From: Echinometra lucunter
Taxonomy: Eukaryota; Echinodermata; Echinoidea; Camarodonta; Echinometridae
Length of the DNA stretch: 64,000 bases
Direction of reading: 5' to 3'
Assembly (NCBI GenBank): GCA_029962745.1
Contig: CM057167.1
Location: 22,625,451-22,689,450, forward strand
The notes under the pieces are model-generated. The model did not search any database, was not told where the DNA came from, and saw only the letters and a list, made by a program, of their open reading frames with translations. Position 1 is the first letter of the stretch. Each line of letters opens with the position of its first letter. Of this stretch, positions 1 to 13,637 are shown one piece after another. The position numbers and the translations under genes were made by a program.

Positions 1-609
1 AATGATATGAGCATGTTTAAAGGTTAAATTAAAAGTTTGAATGACACTTCTTCTTTTCACAGTTACACAATTTCTTCTTCTTGTACAAAAAGATTCATGC
101 GGAATTTCAGTTGCCTGGATATTCATTTTGTTTGTTTTCTTTATACGAAGTATGTTTCATATCATACTAAAATTTAAAACAAACAGTCATTGTTCAATGT
201 GCTTTTTGAAATTGTCACATTTAGTCTATATTAACCTGTTGAATAACATACTATGCCCGAGATGCTGGTCTGGGGTCTATGGAAAATGTGTGTTGTACGA
301 AAATCGAATTGTGCTCAACAGGTTAATATAATTATTTAAATTACACTTCACATGAACACATTCGTATCCACAATTTTCTCTCTCACATAAAAGATCTCTT
401 CAGAACTCCACTTGCATGAAAATTTAAACATGTATTTTCCCCCACTTGCATAGAATTTTCAGTTTGAACATCTTTTTAAAGTATATTTCTTCTGTGTTTA
501 ATTTATGTTATTAAAAATTTCATACATTATTTTTATTTGCATCTTATTTTCTTGAATATTTTTTTGTTCAAATTTGTATGTTGGATATTTCATCATGACT
601 TCGCGCTCA

Positions 610-750
610 CTGGGGAGCGTTTCATGAAGCGTCTTTTTAGTGATTTCTACTGACAAATTTGCTTTCAGCCAATCAGATACAAGGATTTCAGTAGCCTATA
701 ACAGTTGTCAGTAAAAATCACTGACAAGACGCTCCATGAAACGCTTACCA
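610..750. mobile_element. Foldback MITE, GGAGCGTTTCATGAA family, copy 1
   Basis: Left GGGGAGCGTTTCATGAAGCG; right ACGCTCCATGAAACGC; inner AGTGATTT / AAATCACTGAC arms also pair. Confidence 0.75.
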
Positions 751-1387
751 TATGTTCACATACTCTGCAAATCTCTAACACACTTCTTTCTTGCACTCTC
801 TCTGTGCCCCACCCCCTTTCACTATCAGACTCCGCTATGTACTTTACATCAGAGCAAGTAAACGCACATTCCAATGGTGAGTGATTCGGCATGTGCATCT
901 TCCCCCTTTTCTTCTTGGGTCCCAGTGCATGCCAACTCCTTGTAGAGTGTTGCAGTTGAGCATCTTTTAGACTTAATGTGGTTAACTGTGAAAAAAAACT
1001 AAAAAGAAAAAGAGAGAAAAAAAAGCATGGAAGAAGGAAAAAAAAACAAAACAGCAAAACCCAGCCAGGAAGTAAATAACACTGAGGGTTATAAAGAAAC
1101 AATACTTTGGGTAAAAAAAAGGGGGAGGGGAATCCCCTTCCTGTAGGGGGCACAGGAGGTGGTTTTGTTTTGTTTTTGTTTATGGGATTTTTGGTGGGGG
1201 GCACCTAGGGGCCACAGGGAATCAGGGAGGCATGTGCCCGCAGACCCCCCTCCCCCAATGGCTACACCGCTGCCCCATCCCCCCTATTTTGCCTGTCTTT
1301 CTAGCATGTGTAGTCCCACATATTGAGATATGAGTAGTACTGCTGAACTGCTGAGAGCAGTGGTTGTGTTCTAGGAGTGCATGTTTT

Positions 1388-1388
<1 letters not shown>

Positions 1389-1435
<47 letters not shown>
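1389..1435 (+). repeat. Poly-T tract, about 47 bp
   Basis: Uninterrupted T run; could be a reversed poly(A) tail, but no retroelement body is recognised beside it. Confidence 0.95.
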
Positions 1436-1439
<4 letters not shown>

Positions 1440-2431
1440 AGGCATGTTTAAAGAATTCCTTTTTAGCATCCCACCAATTTCCATCTGAAGAAGAATCTGT
1501 GGATGGATTTTAAGCAGAATGGGAAAACATTCTGCCTTAAGGGATTGGCATGCTTTTGCTTGAAAAATGAATTTGAATGTACCCCAAATAAAGGAAGTAC
1601 ATGAAGGATGATTAGCTTGTGTTTTTCATCATTCTCTATCATACAGCCTGCATTTTTGCCATTCATTCACTCCTTTCTTTGTTATCTATTATTCCTTGCA
1701 GCTTTAAGTTGATTAATTATAAAACAGGGAAAATAAACACTATCACACTACATGCATATTGCAAATTAATAATTTACATTCATTGAATGTGACAATATTC
1801 TTCTTATGAAATTACACTGTATAAGCTGTGCACTAAATTCATGAGTACATATGTCCCCCTCCCATGGGGAAAAATGTTTCTCATTCTGGTTTGACTTATG
1901 AAAGTGAATCGTATCATGCCTATAATTAAAAAATATGCTTGAACTTGAATGCCTCTTTGCATGTTGGTAGATATTGTGCATATTGAGCATTATAAAGATT
2001 GCAGTTAAAGGTTTTGAAGTTTACATTTTAACTCTGCACTTTTCTTTACAAAGTAAAAAGTGTTAAAATGTAATACATCTACAGGATTTTTTAAAAAAGT
2101 TTGAATTTAAGGGAATATAAAATCACATATTTTGTTTGCAATTCAGAGAACTTTCCCCTTGGCAGGGATATTTTTTTTCTCAAGGGCTATTTTAAAGCTT
2201 TGGAGAGAGAGAGAAAAAAAAAGAAGCTCCCATTGAACTCTTTAAGAGGGTTATTTTGGGGCTCACAGCAGCCAATAATCATAAAATAAATTATTTTTTC
2301 AGTGTTAATTTTTGTAGCAATAATGCATCCCAGTGATCCCAGTCAATGGAGTAATGAGCCAAATATTTTGAGTCATTACTAGACTTTCGCGTCCAGTCAC
2401 CAGGGAGAGATTTTTACGGTTATTTCATTTT

Positions 2432-2844
2432 TTAACCCATTCGTGACAGGAATTATTTAAAGCCTTATTTGATCAGCTTTTATTTTTCAAATTGGCAACA
2501 CCAACATTCTTATTTTATTGCTACATTTTTCTTATAAAACATCATGTATCTGAAATGAATATAAATTGACAGAAATTATGATAAGTCAAAAAGTTGCCAA
2601 TTTGCAGGGGAAAACAGTGATTTTAAACCTTCTATCACATTGCCAATTTAAGGATTTTAGTGCTTATTTTCCTTTAAAAAATTTTCAGCATCAAATAATG
2701 AATATTGACACAACCAAAATGGGCACAGTTTGTGTAGAATTTTTTGCTCTTTCTGCTCATGTATTTGGTATGATTTTTAGGGCTTTGCATCAAAAGATAT
2801 TAGGCCAAACCACAAAATATGGACCTCTGTCACGAATGGGTTAA
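2432..2844. mobile_element. TTAACCCATTCGTGACAG element, copy 1
   Basis: 413 bp, starting TTAACCCATTCGTGACAGG and ending CTGTCACGAATGGGTTAA. No coding capacity. Copies 13638, 15518 and 22662 align over full length. Confidence 0.9.
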
Positions 2845-3434
2845 CTCATATTTTTGCTTACAGGGAAATTGAAAAAAATTAAGGGGTGAAGTGCCCTTTG
2901 CCCCTGTGTATTTTTTCGCTGCCTTGGAAGTATGCCGTATTTATTCCATGATTCTTTGTCGAGGATATATGTGCGTTTCCTATGATTTGCTTGTGTCATC
3001 AAATGATTTGGAAAAGTGTTGAAGATACACATGCCAGTGTAGGTTTGATTTTTATGCCCCCCCCCCCCCGAAATTGCCCCACTCTCCCAAGTGTTTGATT
3101 TTATAGATTTCTTTGCTTAAGTTAGTTCATTTAGATTTTGTGAGTAAATGGTAGATTGAGAGTCAATGGTTGATTAAGATACATGTAGATATGCTTTCCA
3201 TATTTCAGAGTAAACATGATTTCATATTTCTGTAGGGTTAGGATGCTTTCTGATCAACTGGTATTGCATAATTATGCTATCACTGCTAAAACTATGTGTA
3301 GGTTTTTTTTTTGTGTGTGTGTGTAGTGCATTTGAATTTGAATCAGAATTATTGACAGTTCCAACTTTATCTAAGATTCATTCTAAATTATTTCTGAGAC
3401 TCATTTTTTTTCCTTCTTTTTTCTTCCTTCCAAG

Positions 3435-3503
3435 GTACAAAGAGAGGACAGCCCCCAGCACCACCCAGACAATAAGAACTTCGCTATATTTTCATTGAGC
3501 TAG
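3435..3503 (+). CDS. Doubtful terminal exon with 3' UTR
   Basis: A strong polypyrimidine tract (3402-3432) and cag-like acceptor precede a 22-codon open frame, VQREDSPQHHPDNKNFAIFS then LS and TAG. AATAAA follows at 4056. Nothing upstream could be joined to it and the peptide is not recognised, so chance is a real alternative. Confidence 0.15.
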   Translation, partial: VQREDSPQHHPDNKNFAIFSLS

Positions 3504-4905
3504 GGAGAATGATGCACATGCTCTCCTCTGACAGAATGGACCAGCCGCTGCCCAATCATCCTAACAATGCAGTACCGCCTCAGCTGGTTGGAATAAAACA
3601 CAAACAAGAAGGGGCTGCTCAGCATCCAAGCGAGGCTTCGAATGGAATACTTATTCTTTTGGATGAACTTTTGCAAGACAGGAAAAGCAGTAAAGGGGGC
3701 AAGGAAGCTATGCTTTGTAAAAAAAAAAAAAAAACCTGTAAAAACAGAGCATGTTTCTTGAACTGTGGTAAAAAAGAGAGAGAAAGTGCAGTATTTTTTT
3801 GGCAAGCAGTGCTGGTATTGTATAGATCTGTGATATACATTTGCATTAAAGCTTGGTCAGTCCAGAGATATTTTATGATATTGATAATATTTTTGCACTT
3901 TCTTTACATACTCAGACGTTCCTTTATTTATGTTGCAATATTTGCAGATACCTTTTGAGGAAGACGAATGCATTGCAGGAAATTCGCTTGATATGATACA
4001 GCTAAGTCCTGCATAGATAGCCCACAAGATACTCAATTCCAATCTTCAACATGGCAATAAAAAGTCTTTGAAACTGGCTGTAGTCAACATTGTCCTTTGA
4101 AGTATACACTCAGCAAAATACTTGTGGATTAGAGTTTCATCTAAGAGTATATTTCCAATAATGTCCTCTTCGACATTTTCAATTTTTTCTTTGAGTCATG
4201 TGTTGCCATCACAGAAAAATTAGCGACAGTAGACGCATTCACCTTGGGTGCTGTTTTTTCAACCATATGGCTTCCAGTTTGCCTAACAATCGTTGATTTA
4301 TACACTGACATAGCAATGCACCTGACTCATTGCATAAACCCACTGAATCATCTTTTCTTCTTATTTTGGAAGCACCCCAGTCATGGTCAACATATTAAAG
4401 TCATAGTGTTATAAAACGGAATAGGTCTATAACAGGAGGATGAAGATGGTAGGGAATGAACAAGCCTGAACAAAAACATAATGAAACAATACAGCAATTA
4501 AATAAACTAAAGTAAAATACCAGAAGCAGAAGGAAATCATGAATGAACCTTCAGTTTTTTGACAACACTATCAACCTCATTTAATTAACTATCTCTCTTT
4601 GGAGACTGGATTTGCAGATCACGAGGAGGTCAAAATATCTGTTTCTTTAAACAAAAGTGAAAGGAGCATTTTTGTCAATATTAGCAGCTCTTTTCCTAGT
4701 TTGTCTTCCAGGTGATAACAAAGCAATTTTCAAGATGTGTGTCTTCAGTTTTATGGCTCCGTATGAAGGTGTTCACAGCTAGAAGGGCAAACCACCGGGG
4801 CACTATTAAATACTCACACCACAAGATGATGGCATGGTTTTGGATGAAATTTCCTCTTCATCATAGACTTGATACAGGAACCATCTCATTCCTGCAAGTG
4901 ACCGG

Positions 4906-5308
4906 TTAACCCATAGCAGTGCAAAGTTTTCTTTAGGGCTTGATAAATCAGCTTTCCCTTCCTCAAATTGGCAACGAATGTCTAATTTCTGCATAAAAAT
5001 GGTTGGAAAATTAAGATAAATGCAAATAAAATGAACCAATGTGAATGAAAATTGCCAAATTTAACTGAAAAGTTGTCAATTTGTAGGCAAAAAAAGGGAT
5101 GAGATACTTTTCACTATGTTACCAAGTTAGAGAGTGTAATGATTAGCTAATAACAGATTTCTCTTCTTGCATTGAAAATTAACTCAGAGTTACAGTATCT
5201 GATTTAAGCTTTCTGGTGATGTATGATGTGTTATGCCCAGCATTCTTCTGGATCAAAAGATACTGCAACAGTGTCACTAAAAAGAGACACTGTACTGTTA
5301 TGGGATAA
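4906..5308. mobile_element. TTAACCCATAGCAGT element, copy 1
   Basis: Starts TTAACCCATAGCAGTGCAAA; ends ACTGTACTGTTATGGGATAA. Related in layout to the CATTCGTGACAG family (TTAA, inner AATTGGCAA and GATTAGCT words) but with different ends. Confidence 0.7.
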
Positions 5309-6298
5309 CAAACTGGATGAAGTTTCTAAACAAACATGGCTATTACGAATATGGTAGTGCCTATGGAAAGCCTTTGGGACACGTGTACATTTTGCCATCT
5401 TTGAAAGGTGTTAATCAGTGCAAAACTTATTATATGGGAGAACCACCCTCCCCCCTAAAAAAAATAAATTCTTGTTCTCAAATGTCACAAACATCTCACT
5501 GAAAAGTGTTAAATCTCAGAATTGTATGATACCAGGGTTTGCGTTTACCAAAGGCCGTCCGATGTAGAGCAGTGGCATGAATGCTCTGGGCTATATCAGT
5601 CAATAAAACTATCTGATATAATTCCAGGTGATAAAGTTTATATGACTGAGTAAAAAAAATGTGACTACACATCCATCATTATTGTGATATTTCAGTTATT
5701 TTCCACTCAATTCTGAAATTATAAATGCTGCTTTTTCAGATGCCTTATCGGGTTCTTGCGGTGAAGTCGTCTTTTTGTATCAAAAGTTACCAAAAACACA
5801 TGTACGTCATGTTTTGTAACCAAGCTTCCTCAAGAGATCTGTGGCAATATTTCAAATCTCCAAGTATTTGTCATCTACACACTTGTCATTCTTGTCATGC
5901 GCTAGCATCAAGGCTTGTTAAGATATAAGGAGACAAATTCCTGCAACATTTTTAGTGTACAAGTCAATAGGGTATGAGGCGACCCCCCAAAAATGTGGCT
6001 GAGGCAGGAGACTTTTTTTCTGTTGCCCGGCTGCAAAAAGCTGTGGATCAATCACATTCTTGAAAAGTTAGCGCAAAATATGTTGTCATGAGTTTGTCTG
6101 TGCAGCTTGTGAAAAAATTTTCTTTTATTTGAGAGTTGACGCGTTAATGCGCATTCCTTAACATAAGTGGGGTGGTTTGTTGCGCCACATCTGAACACTG
6201 AAAATGTTGCGGGGATTTGTCGCCTCATATCTGAACAGGCCTTCACTGTATCGTCTGCTGAGGGCCAGAAGGCACTAACTCACATACTCTTACATAAG

Positions 6299-6804
6299 TT
6301 AACCCATAGCAGTATAGATATGTTCAACTGTTTAATTTAATTGGCTTTCCCTCATGAAATTGAATTGGCAATTGTTATTCTTATTTTCCTTTTCTACATA
6401 GGGGTTTTTTTCTTCTAGAAATGCACATAACATGAATCAATATGAAAGAAAATGCACGATTTGACATAGAAATTGCCAATTTGCACACGAAAATGGTGAT
6501 TTAGAGATTTTAGACCATATTGCCAATTAAGAGAGCATAATGATTAGCTACAATCAAACATGAAAATGGTGATTTAAAAATTTACATGATATTATCAATT
6601 TAGAGAGTATACTGATTAGCTTTAATCAAATAATCAAATTGCTCTCATCGTAAGCGATGCAGTGTACACTTGAAAAAAAAGGTGAAAAATTGTCTGTGAT
6701 TTTAGCTTTTTTCATTCATGTTTAGAGTGTTTCTCCTAGTATTCTGTATTTGAAAATCTTGCAAAAGTGTCACTGAATGGAAATGCTATACTGCTGTGGG
6801 TTAC
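6299..6804. mobile_element. TTAACCCATAGCAGT element, copy 2
   Basis: Starts TTAACCCATAGCAGTATAGA and ends TATACTGCTGTGGGTTAC. Contains an internal duplication around 6480-6620 (AAATGGTGATTTA repeated). Confidence 0.75.
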
Positions 6805-6878
6805 CACCCTTGATGCCTCCAGCAGACAATTCTCACATTTCGCAATCCCTGCGCCCTCATTTGGTTCAGTTGCGAAAG

Positions 6879-7133
6879 TCACTCTGACGCGTTAATTCTG
6901 GGAGGTGGATCGACAACAGTACCATCAACACCTTGACTAGTCGCCTTTTCTGCTCCTACATGTATGCTACGTGATAACCGACTTTTATTAAACACTTCAT
7001 ATTTTCCCTGGGCTCTCTCTGCTAGTTCTACTAGCTCATCCTTCTTCTTCCCTGCGCTTGGGATCCCTCGGTCAGTTAAATATTTCTTCAATTAGTCAAC
7101 TTTTACGGCATCTGCTATCTTGGAAATAGTTGT
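6879..7133 (-). pseudogene. SAP-like domain relic with one in-frame stop
   Basis: Read on the minus strand from about 7133: LTTISKIADAVKVD, then a TAA stop, then LKKYLTDRGIPSAGKKKDEL, VELAERAQGKYEV and about 40 more residues to a stop at 6879. The LKxYLxxRGIxxxGKKxxLVxLxxxA pattern is a SAP-type helix-extension-helix, often found at the N terminus of invertebrate repeat-family proteins, including some YqaJ-nuclease ones. The stop sits where Glu is expected, so this is probably a decayed copy; no partner exon was found. Confidence 0.5.
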
Positions 7134-7144
7134 CAACCCGAGAG

Positions 7145-10100
7145 TGGGAAAATCGGCCTCTCATGGTACGGACGTTGGTGGCGCATGCACTGTGGAACAC
7201 GAGAATTGGTAGCAGAAAGTATTGTCTCTAAAGTCTTTTAGTGACCTTTGGAGTAGGGTGCAACTTTCAAATGTGGATTCACCCACTCTAAATACAACCC
7301 CAGTGATACCAACATCTTCAGCCAAGGTTTTGAGTTGAAATCGAGAGTAAATAACTTCTTTCTCATCTATGCTATGTTACAGTAATTTCTGATATAAGAT
7401 CCTTTGCAGGCCCTGAAAATCAAATCCAAGTTTTGCTGCGACATTATCAAGTTTGCTTTTGCAGATGGTGATAAAAAGCGACTATGAAAAGCATGTTTGT
7501 GTACTGAACGTTTAAGCAACTTGTGTGTTAGTTTGGACATATCTTTGTATGTAATTGCTGCAACATTTCTTTTATGAAATTATTTTTATTTTCATTATTG
7601 AGAGATAGAGGAGTGTGAATAAATGCTTCTGGCTTTTGATTGACAGACAATACAATATGCGAGACATCAAAAACATTCCGGCTTGTCCCCACACAATGGC
7701 AACACTCTGTGTATTGGGGCCTTGGTTTGGACACTTGACTGCATGGTCTAAAAGAGTCAAGTGTTATGATCGTCAGTTTTAGATAATGCATCATCACACA
7801 CTGTATGTTCTGTATTACCAAAGCAAATCTGCTAATTTGGTGGTTGATGACATTTCCCCATATACATGTTTCTTTACTGATACAAATACATGTACTTTAG
7901 AGTACTTCCCTGAGTATTAAAGAACTTGTTAAAATATTCAGCCCCTGTAAACCAAGGCAGGACCTATCTAAACCCCTCTTATGTACTCCAGCATAACCGA
8001 ACTGTCCCTAGACAGGTATCAGGCCCGGCTGTGCTTTTGTGCACATTTTGATGCCTTGGGCATGAATAGATAGTTTTCTCATGGACTTGAACCTATGCCC
8101 TACATGTGTAATGCTCTGCTTTTAGTGACCACATGTCACTTTGAATATATGGCAAATCATAACTTACCAAAGAGTACTTCAGATATTCCTGAGTCTCATC
8201 GAATGTGGTCCTGGAGTGCTTTATTCTGAAGTAATCTTTGGACACCACCAATTTCTCTTCGCACCAGAATGAAGAGGATGTGAAGGAACTCCAAAGTGTG
8301 TTTGGCCGTTCCTTGAACATTTAAAAACATGATGTTACAAGGGTGCTATTTACGTGTATGAGCTGTGTAAGGTAAGGAGATGCTGTCCACTTTCTATTCT
8401 AGTACAGCCAACTCTTTTTAATATTATTACAAGGAGAAAAAAAGAAGGTTTTGGAAAGTGAGGGGGAACGTCTTAAATAATGAAAATGGAGAGAATGAAA
8501 ACCAGGGCTTTCCATGAATTTCTTGATATTACCTATGTTTATGTATTTTGAGACTTTTTTGACTCATTAAATTTGTATGACATTATATACTACATGTAGA
8601 TGAGGAAATGACTCATACTTTTTATGCGGAGAATTTTTCCAAGAAGTCAAAGAATATGTTGTTCTTGTTGACCATATTCTGTCTACGGCATCATTTCGAA
8701 TTATGTGACGAGATGTATGAATTTTTTTATGATTGTATTTTTTCTAAGAAATGTCTGGTATATTGATATACCTTTTGTGGAAGGAATGTTTTTGTCACAT
8801 ACTGTACAATGTCCGTAATACTTAGATACATGTAATGTAATTATATTTTTTCCGTCGGTATGTTAATTTTGTTTCACTTCATATCCCTGTCCTGTTTCTG
8901 ACAAGTTTGTTATCCAAAAATCACAGATTATTGTAAGAGTATATTCTATTTTCAAAATCCAGTACAAGGACAATTAGTATAAAAGGTTGTTAACCTTCAT
9001 TATTTAACTTTCTGTGTATATAGTTATGAGAACTTCAGTGTTCTCATTTGATTGTATTTTTCTTTTATTTGTATTGTACCTAAAAATAAGAAAATCCCTT
9101 TGTTTTGTTTACAAGTGGTCATTGATTTTGGGGACGTGATGTATACCGGTCCTACTTATATGAATGTTCAGTATTTTAGGCTACAGGAATTGCAATTCCA
9201 GAAATCTTTTTGATCAGGATGTGATCATTAAATATATCATCAGTAGAAAGACTTCTAATAATGATTATACAGCTATGTAGCGCAGCACATAATGTGAATT
9301 TCTTCGATGCACTTTACGATGTTATTATTACCCCTGGTCACTGGGAATAAAGTGCAAATGCTAGTTGGAATTTAAATTACAAGAATAAAATTTTTAAGGA
9401 GAAGCTTGAGTTCTGGGAATTAAAGGCGAGAAATAATTTGTGAGCTTTCTCATTATTTCCATGTCAGTTTGGAAGAATATCATGGTAAACATATCTCCTA
9501 GAAAGGATTGCTCTTCAAATGCCCTCATATTGGAAATATGACAAGAAAAGCTGGAAAATTCAGGGGTACAGTGTAACATCCATGCCAGATTTGTGTGTGG
9601 TCTCATATACTCATTTTTTTTAGTGTGATCTTGTGTGGTCCCATATACTCATACCTTTTGGGGAAAGTAAATGAATTTCTTATCAATTCGGTAATCTCCA
9701 GATCTCGAACTAGACACGTTTATATACACGTACAACTAATCTAACTCTCACAGTTGGTGTGGAACAGTTTCTATCACATTATGATCGCATGACCAGAATT
9801 CCAATTTATCTTTAAGTGTATACACTAAAAACTCTATGACACTACATGTACTTTCAAGTGGCATGCTCTTGCTTGTAAGACTGATTGTCTGGATACGTTT
9901 CATGAAATAGAAACTTATAAATCCTTACAGTTCATATAGTCCTAAGGATGAGAAATTATAGATCAGAGACTGAAAGATAAAATGCCAAGTCCAAGAATTT
10001 CGATTTTCTCAGTAGTGGAAATTCGAATTCTTGTTAAATGAAGCAAAAATAACTATCTTTAAGGAAAATATAAGAAGGAATTACTGTACATCTCAGGATA

Positions 10101-11230
10101 TGAGTGATTCATCTGTTACTCAGAAGCTCGAGGTAGAAAAAGACTAAGATATGCTGTTTTCACTACATTCTGTGGAGGGAAAAAACATTTCGTTTTTTTC
10201 CTTGCAATCTAAATGCTTGCAATGGCTCATATGTTTTAGTAAATGTACTCTGTAGCATTTACTTTTCAGATTTATATTAAATGCTGTCATTCTTGCGTCC
10301 CATATGTCTATCTCAGTGTTACTGCTTTTAACCAACCTTTAGCCTGGTTTTGTATTTTTTTGTATTTTGTATTTTATTTGAAAACATTCACATCTGTGTA
10401 TGAATATTCCGTTTACAATGCATAGTCATAATTAATAAACCAATATATAGAATATAAAACAAAGGAAAAACAGTCATGCAGATAACAAAAGTTACATACA
10501 GATAACATACAAGGAAATGGTTTTTCATATTATAATGAAACAAAAACAAAACAAATATATAATGCCTTCAAAATTTGCCTCTTAGGTTTATGTGAGAAAT
10601 TTTGCGAAGTGATCAGTAATATTTTCCTCTTCTAATTTCATAATTTTAACAAATTGCTCTACCTTATCCAAATCTTTAAATTCTACATATATTTCATTTA
10701 TTTGATCAAACAGGGCCTTTCTTGTTTTGTATTTGTTTGGTTTACTAAATGGATAGTCTTTCAAATACCAGATTACTCCCTTTCTTACATGATTATCACA
10801 AATTTTGGTGATTATTCACAGTTTTCCTCAAATAAATCTCACTGCAAGTACTGCATATTACTCTTGAGCATTCTCATGTGTATGGACACTAAGGGAAAGC
10901 CTTTTGTAAGTAAAGTATTGATGCAGTCGATGCATGTGTCATATTTATTTTTGAAGATGAGTCTGTGAAGTTGCTCAGAAATCATTTCCCAAATGAAATG
11001 CTAAGTCGTCGTTCTTTCATTTCAGTTTTACCCTCCAAATGTGAAGGTAAACTCAAAACTGTTGTAGTCATGCCTGTGTTCAAGAATTATTTACCAGTAA
11101 CATATTTTGTTTGTCTAGAGGAAGATAGGTCCATGATATATGACCCTCCACCATAAAACACACCTAGAAGTTGGAAATTTTTGTTTTGTTTTGCTTTTAC
11201 TTTTAACAAAAATTATAAGGCTAGCTTAGA
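7145..11230. other. Gene-poor stretch, nothing recognised
   Basis: AT-rich sequence without a supported exon, TIR or tandem array; open frames are under 100 codons and not protein-like. Confidence 0.6.
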
Positions 11231-11237
11231 CTCTTAA

Positions 11238-11581
11238 AGGTAGTAGCCCACATTTGTAAGTGCACCCAAGCTGCACAAAAGTTTTACTTTAGATTGCTTT
11301 AAGCCACAGGAAAACACTCGTAAAGTTTGAGATCCCAGTACATTCGTGTTTAGAATTGAGATGGAAATAAAACAAATTTTCTTTTTATTTTCTTTATTTT
11401 GTAGAGGCGTTTTCCTGACGCTTAAAGAGTAAAACATTAATTTTTCAGTTATTCTTTGGAATATTGTTGTAAATTTGATAACATGATCTAGTTTTACATA
11501 AATATCTGTCATTTAAAATTGAAATTGGCTTATTTCTCTTCAAATTCTGAAACAATGTTGTGCAAATGTGGTCTGCTACCT
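11238..11581. mobile_element. TTAA MITE, AGGTAGYAGNCC termini, copy 1
   Basis: TTAA at 11234-11237 and 11582-11585. Ends AGGTAGTAGCCCACATTTG and, inverted, AGGTAGCAGACCACATTTG. Confidence 0.82.
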
Positions 11582-12932
11582 TTAAGTTTTAAAGCAAACC
11601 TTTCCAAATTTCATTAGTGGCCAGTTGCTTGATAGACCAGAACAACAGAGAAAATGGGCGCTGAGGAAGAGTGATGTCTCAAGCACAGCGATCCATTTCC
11701 TACATGTCTTGTCTGTAGCGCAAAAAGATTGAATCAAAACTCCACACCAATCAGGATGAATTAACTACCTAATGGCGAAACTTGGCATACCTTTAAAATA
11801 GATAACTTTTTTCTCCTGCTTTGAACATCGGGAAGTGCATAGTTTTAGAGCTATTTCTCAAATTGCGATGTGAAAATCAATCCTGTCAAGTTAACACACA
11901 TTATTGTAGAGTTTCAACAAAAAAGTCATTTTAAATGAATGGAAAAACACATTTCTAAATGTATCCCCCCTTTAAATTGTGAGATGATAGATTGATAAAT
12001 GAACTTTTATAAAATATCTAAAACCAAAATAATGTTTCTACCCAAAGCCATCTATTTTAGCTCTTTACGATATAACTCCCATTGTGACTTTTTGGTGGAT
12101 TGTCATATATCAACATGCCCTTATCCATACAAAAAGTTATGGACCAGTAATGCAGTTATTTTTATATTTTCATTCTTTTTTCTGTAGTAGATACTTGATA
12201 AGCATAGAAGACAGGAGATGTTGGCTATATTTCCACAATGTAGATACACAGATATGGCCAATATTGCTGTTGGCTAGTCCATTTTGGATCGTATTTGTAT
12301 GTTGCTGTTGTATATGCCTTTGTATTTTTATTGTTCACTTATTGTCTATTTTTTTCTTGTAAGATCATTCGTTGTGAATGAGTTGCAATACCGAGAAATC
12401 TATGAGAGAGAAATTTTGTACCAAAAAATGATTTAAGAAATTAGAATCTTTGTAAATTGTGTATCAAATCCTTACTGTTTATTTAACCACACTTTTGTAA
12501 AGAATTTACTAACCATAGATACATCCTCGTATTATGATTTGCTATAGTAAACAAAGATTTAATGACAAAAAAAATTTATCTATTTAAATTCTCTCATTTT
12601 CTTGCATAATGTATAATTGAATTTCTATTATGTATGTAATAAGAACATGTGCAGGAATTGTTTTTTTTTTTTATCAAGTTCTGTTGCTTCATTTAGAAGA
12701 GGTGTACATTATAAATATATATATAAAATTTTCTTCATCTAGTCATTTTGTTTGGGGTATAAAAAGAGAAATAAAAATGGTTATGATTCTTGAAACACTG
12801 TGTAGTACAAGAGTGATGATTCTTGAAACACAGTGTAGTGCAAGAGTAATGGATTTCCTACTGTGTGAAAGTGTATCAATCGCCAAGACATTTTGCTCTG
12901 TATTTGAGGGGTTCATTGTCACTATACTATAC

Positions 12933-13405
12933 CAGGGGGGTGTTTCATAAAGCTGTTCTTGAAGTTACGCATGACTTTACAGGTAGAGGATAGTTCCTGC
13001 CTCACACAGTTACCTTTCGTTTTGACATCATAGACACGTCATAGAAATGTCATAGAAATGAATATGTATAAGCATGTACATATGAATTCCAGGTATACAT
13101 TTCTTAGAGAACCCACACCGGTGTCGATCGCTCACGCAGCTCAATGTGTTGCGCGCCGGTATACTGTCTCAAGATCCCGAGTTCAAATACTGCTCTCACC
13201 ATGTGCATTTTTGCTGTAGTAATTGATTAACAATGGCGTTTATTTTGTCAGAAATAGTTAAAGTATCAAAGCTTATTACTGATACATATTCATTTCTATG
13301 ACGTTAAATTGGAAGGTAACTGCAAGAGGCAGGAATTATCCTCTACCAACTTTATGAACTGACTTGAATGTGAAGTGCCAAATGGCGAAATGAAACATCC
13401 CCCAG
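12933..13405. mobile_element. Palindromic MITE holding a SINE-like insert
   Basis: Left CAGGGGGGTGTTTCAT, right ATGAAACATCCCCCAG. Inner arms also pair: GTAGAGGATAGTTCCTGCCT (12981) with its diverged complement near 13330, and CATAGAAATGAATATGTAT (13050) with its complement near 13285. The loop (about 13100-13280) holds a tRNA-like repeat. Confidence 0.75.
13110..13290 (+). repeat. tRNA-derived SINE-like repeat, copy 1
   Basis: Box-B-like CCCGAGTTCAAATAC at 13177, then AACAATGGCGTTTATTTTGT and CAGAAATAGTTAAAGTATCA shared with 29130-29285. Box A is poor. Confidence 0.5.
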
Positions 13406-13637
13406 AATTCAAAATATAAGCGTCAAATATTACTTCTGAAAGAGTGATTTGAATTTATTTGAACAAGGCAAAACTTACATCAGTCAAAAGACCGCTCTTC
13501 CGCAAGTCCGTGAACATGATACATGTACATATGAATCAAATTATCACAATACAACAAAAGTCAAAGCGCATAATCATATGGAACAAAGAAATGATGGATG
13601 AGATAATCAGTATAAGCTAATGAACTAATAATGAAAC

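Noticed and set aside
41..331. Possible exon after a ttttcacag acceptor near the left edge
   Set aside because: Frame is hydrophobic and T-rich, with no recognisable family or matching donor.
665..1204. 179-codon minus frame
   Set aside because: Translation of T-rich and C-rich low-complexity DNA overlapping a foldback MITE; no domain.
3509..3958. 149-codon frame starting MMHMLSSDRMDQ
   Set aside because: The first half looks protein-like, but the rest is homopolymer and hydrophobic noise, with no recognised domain or splice partner.
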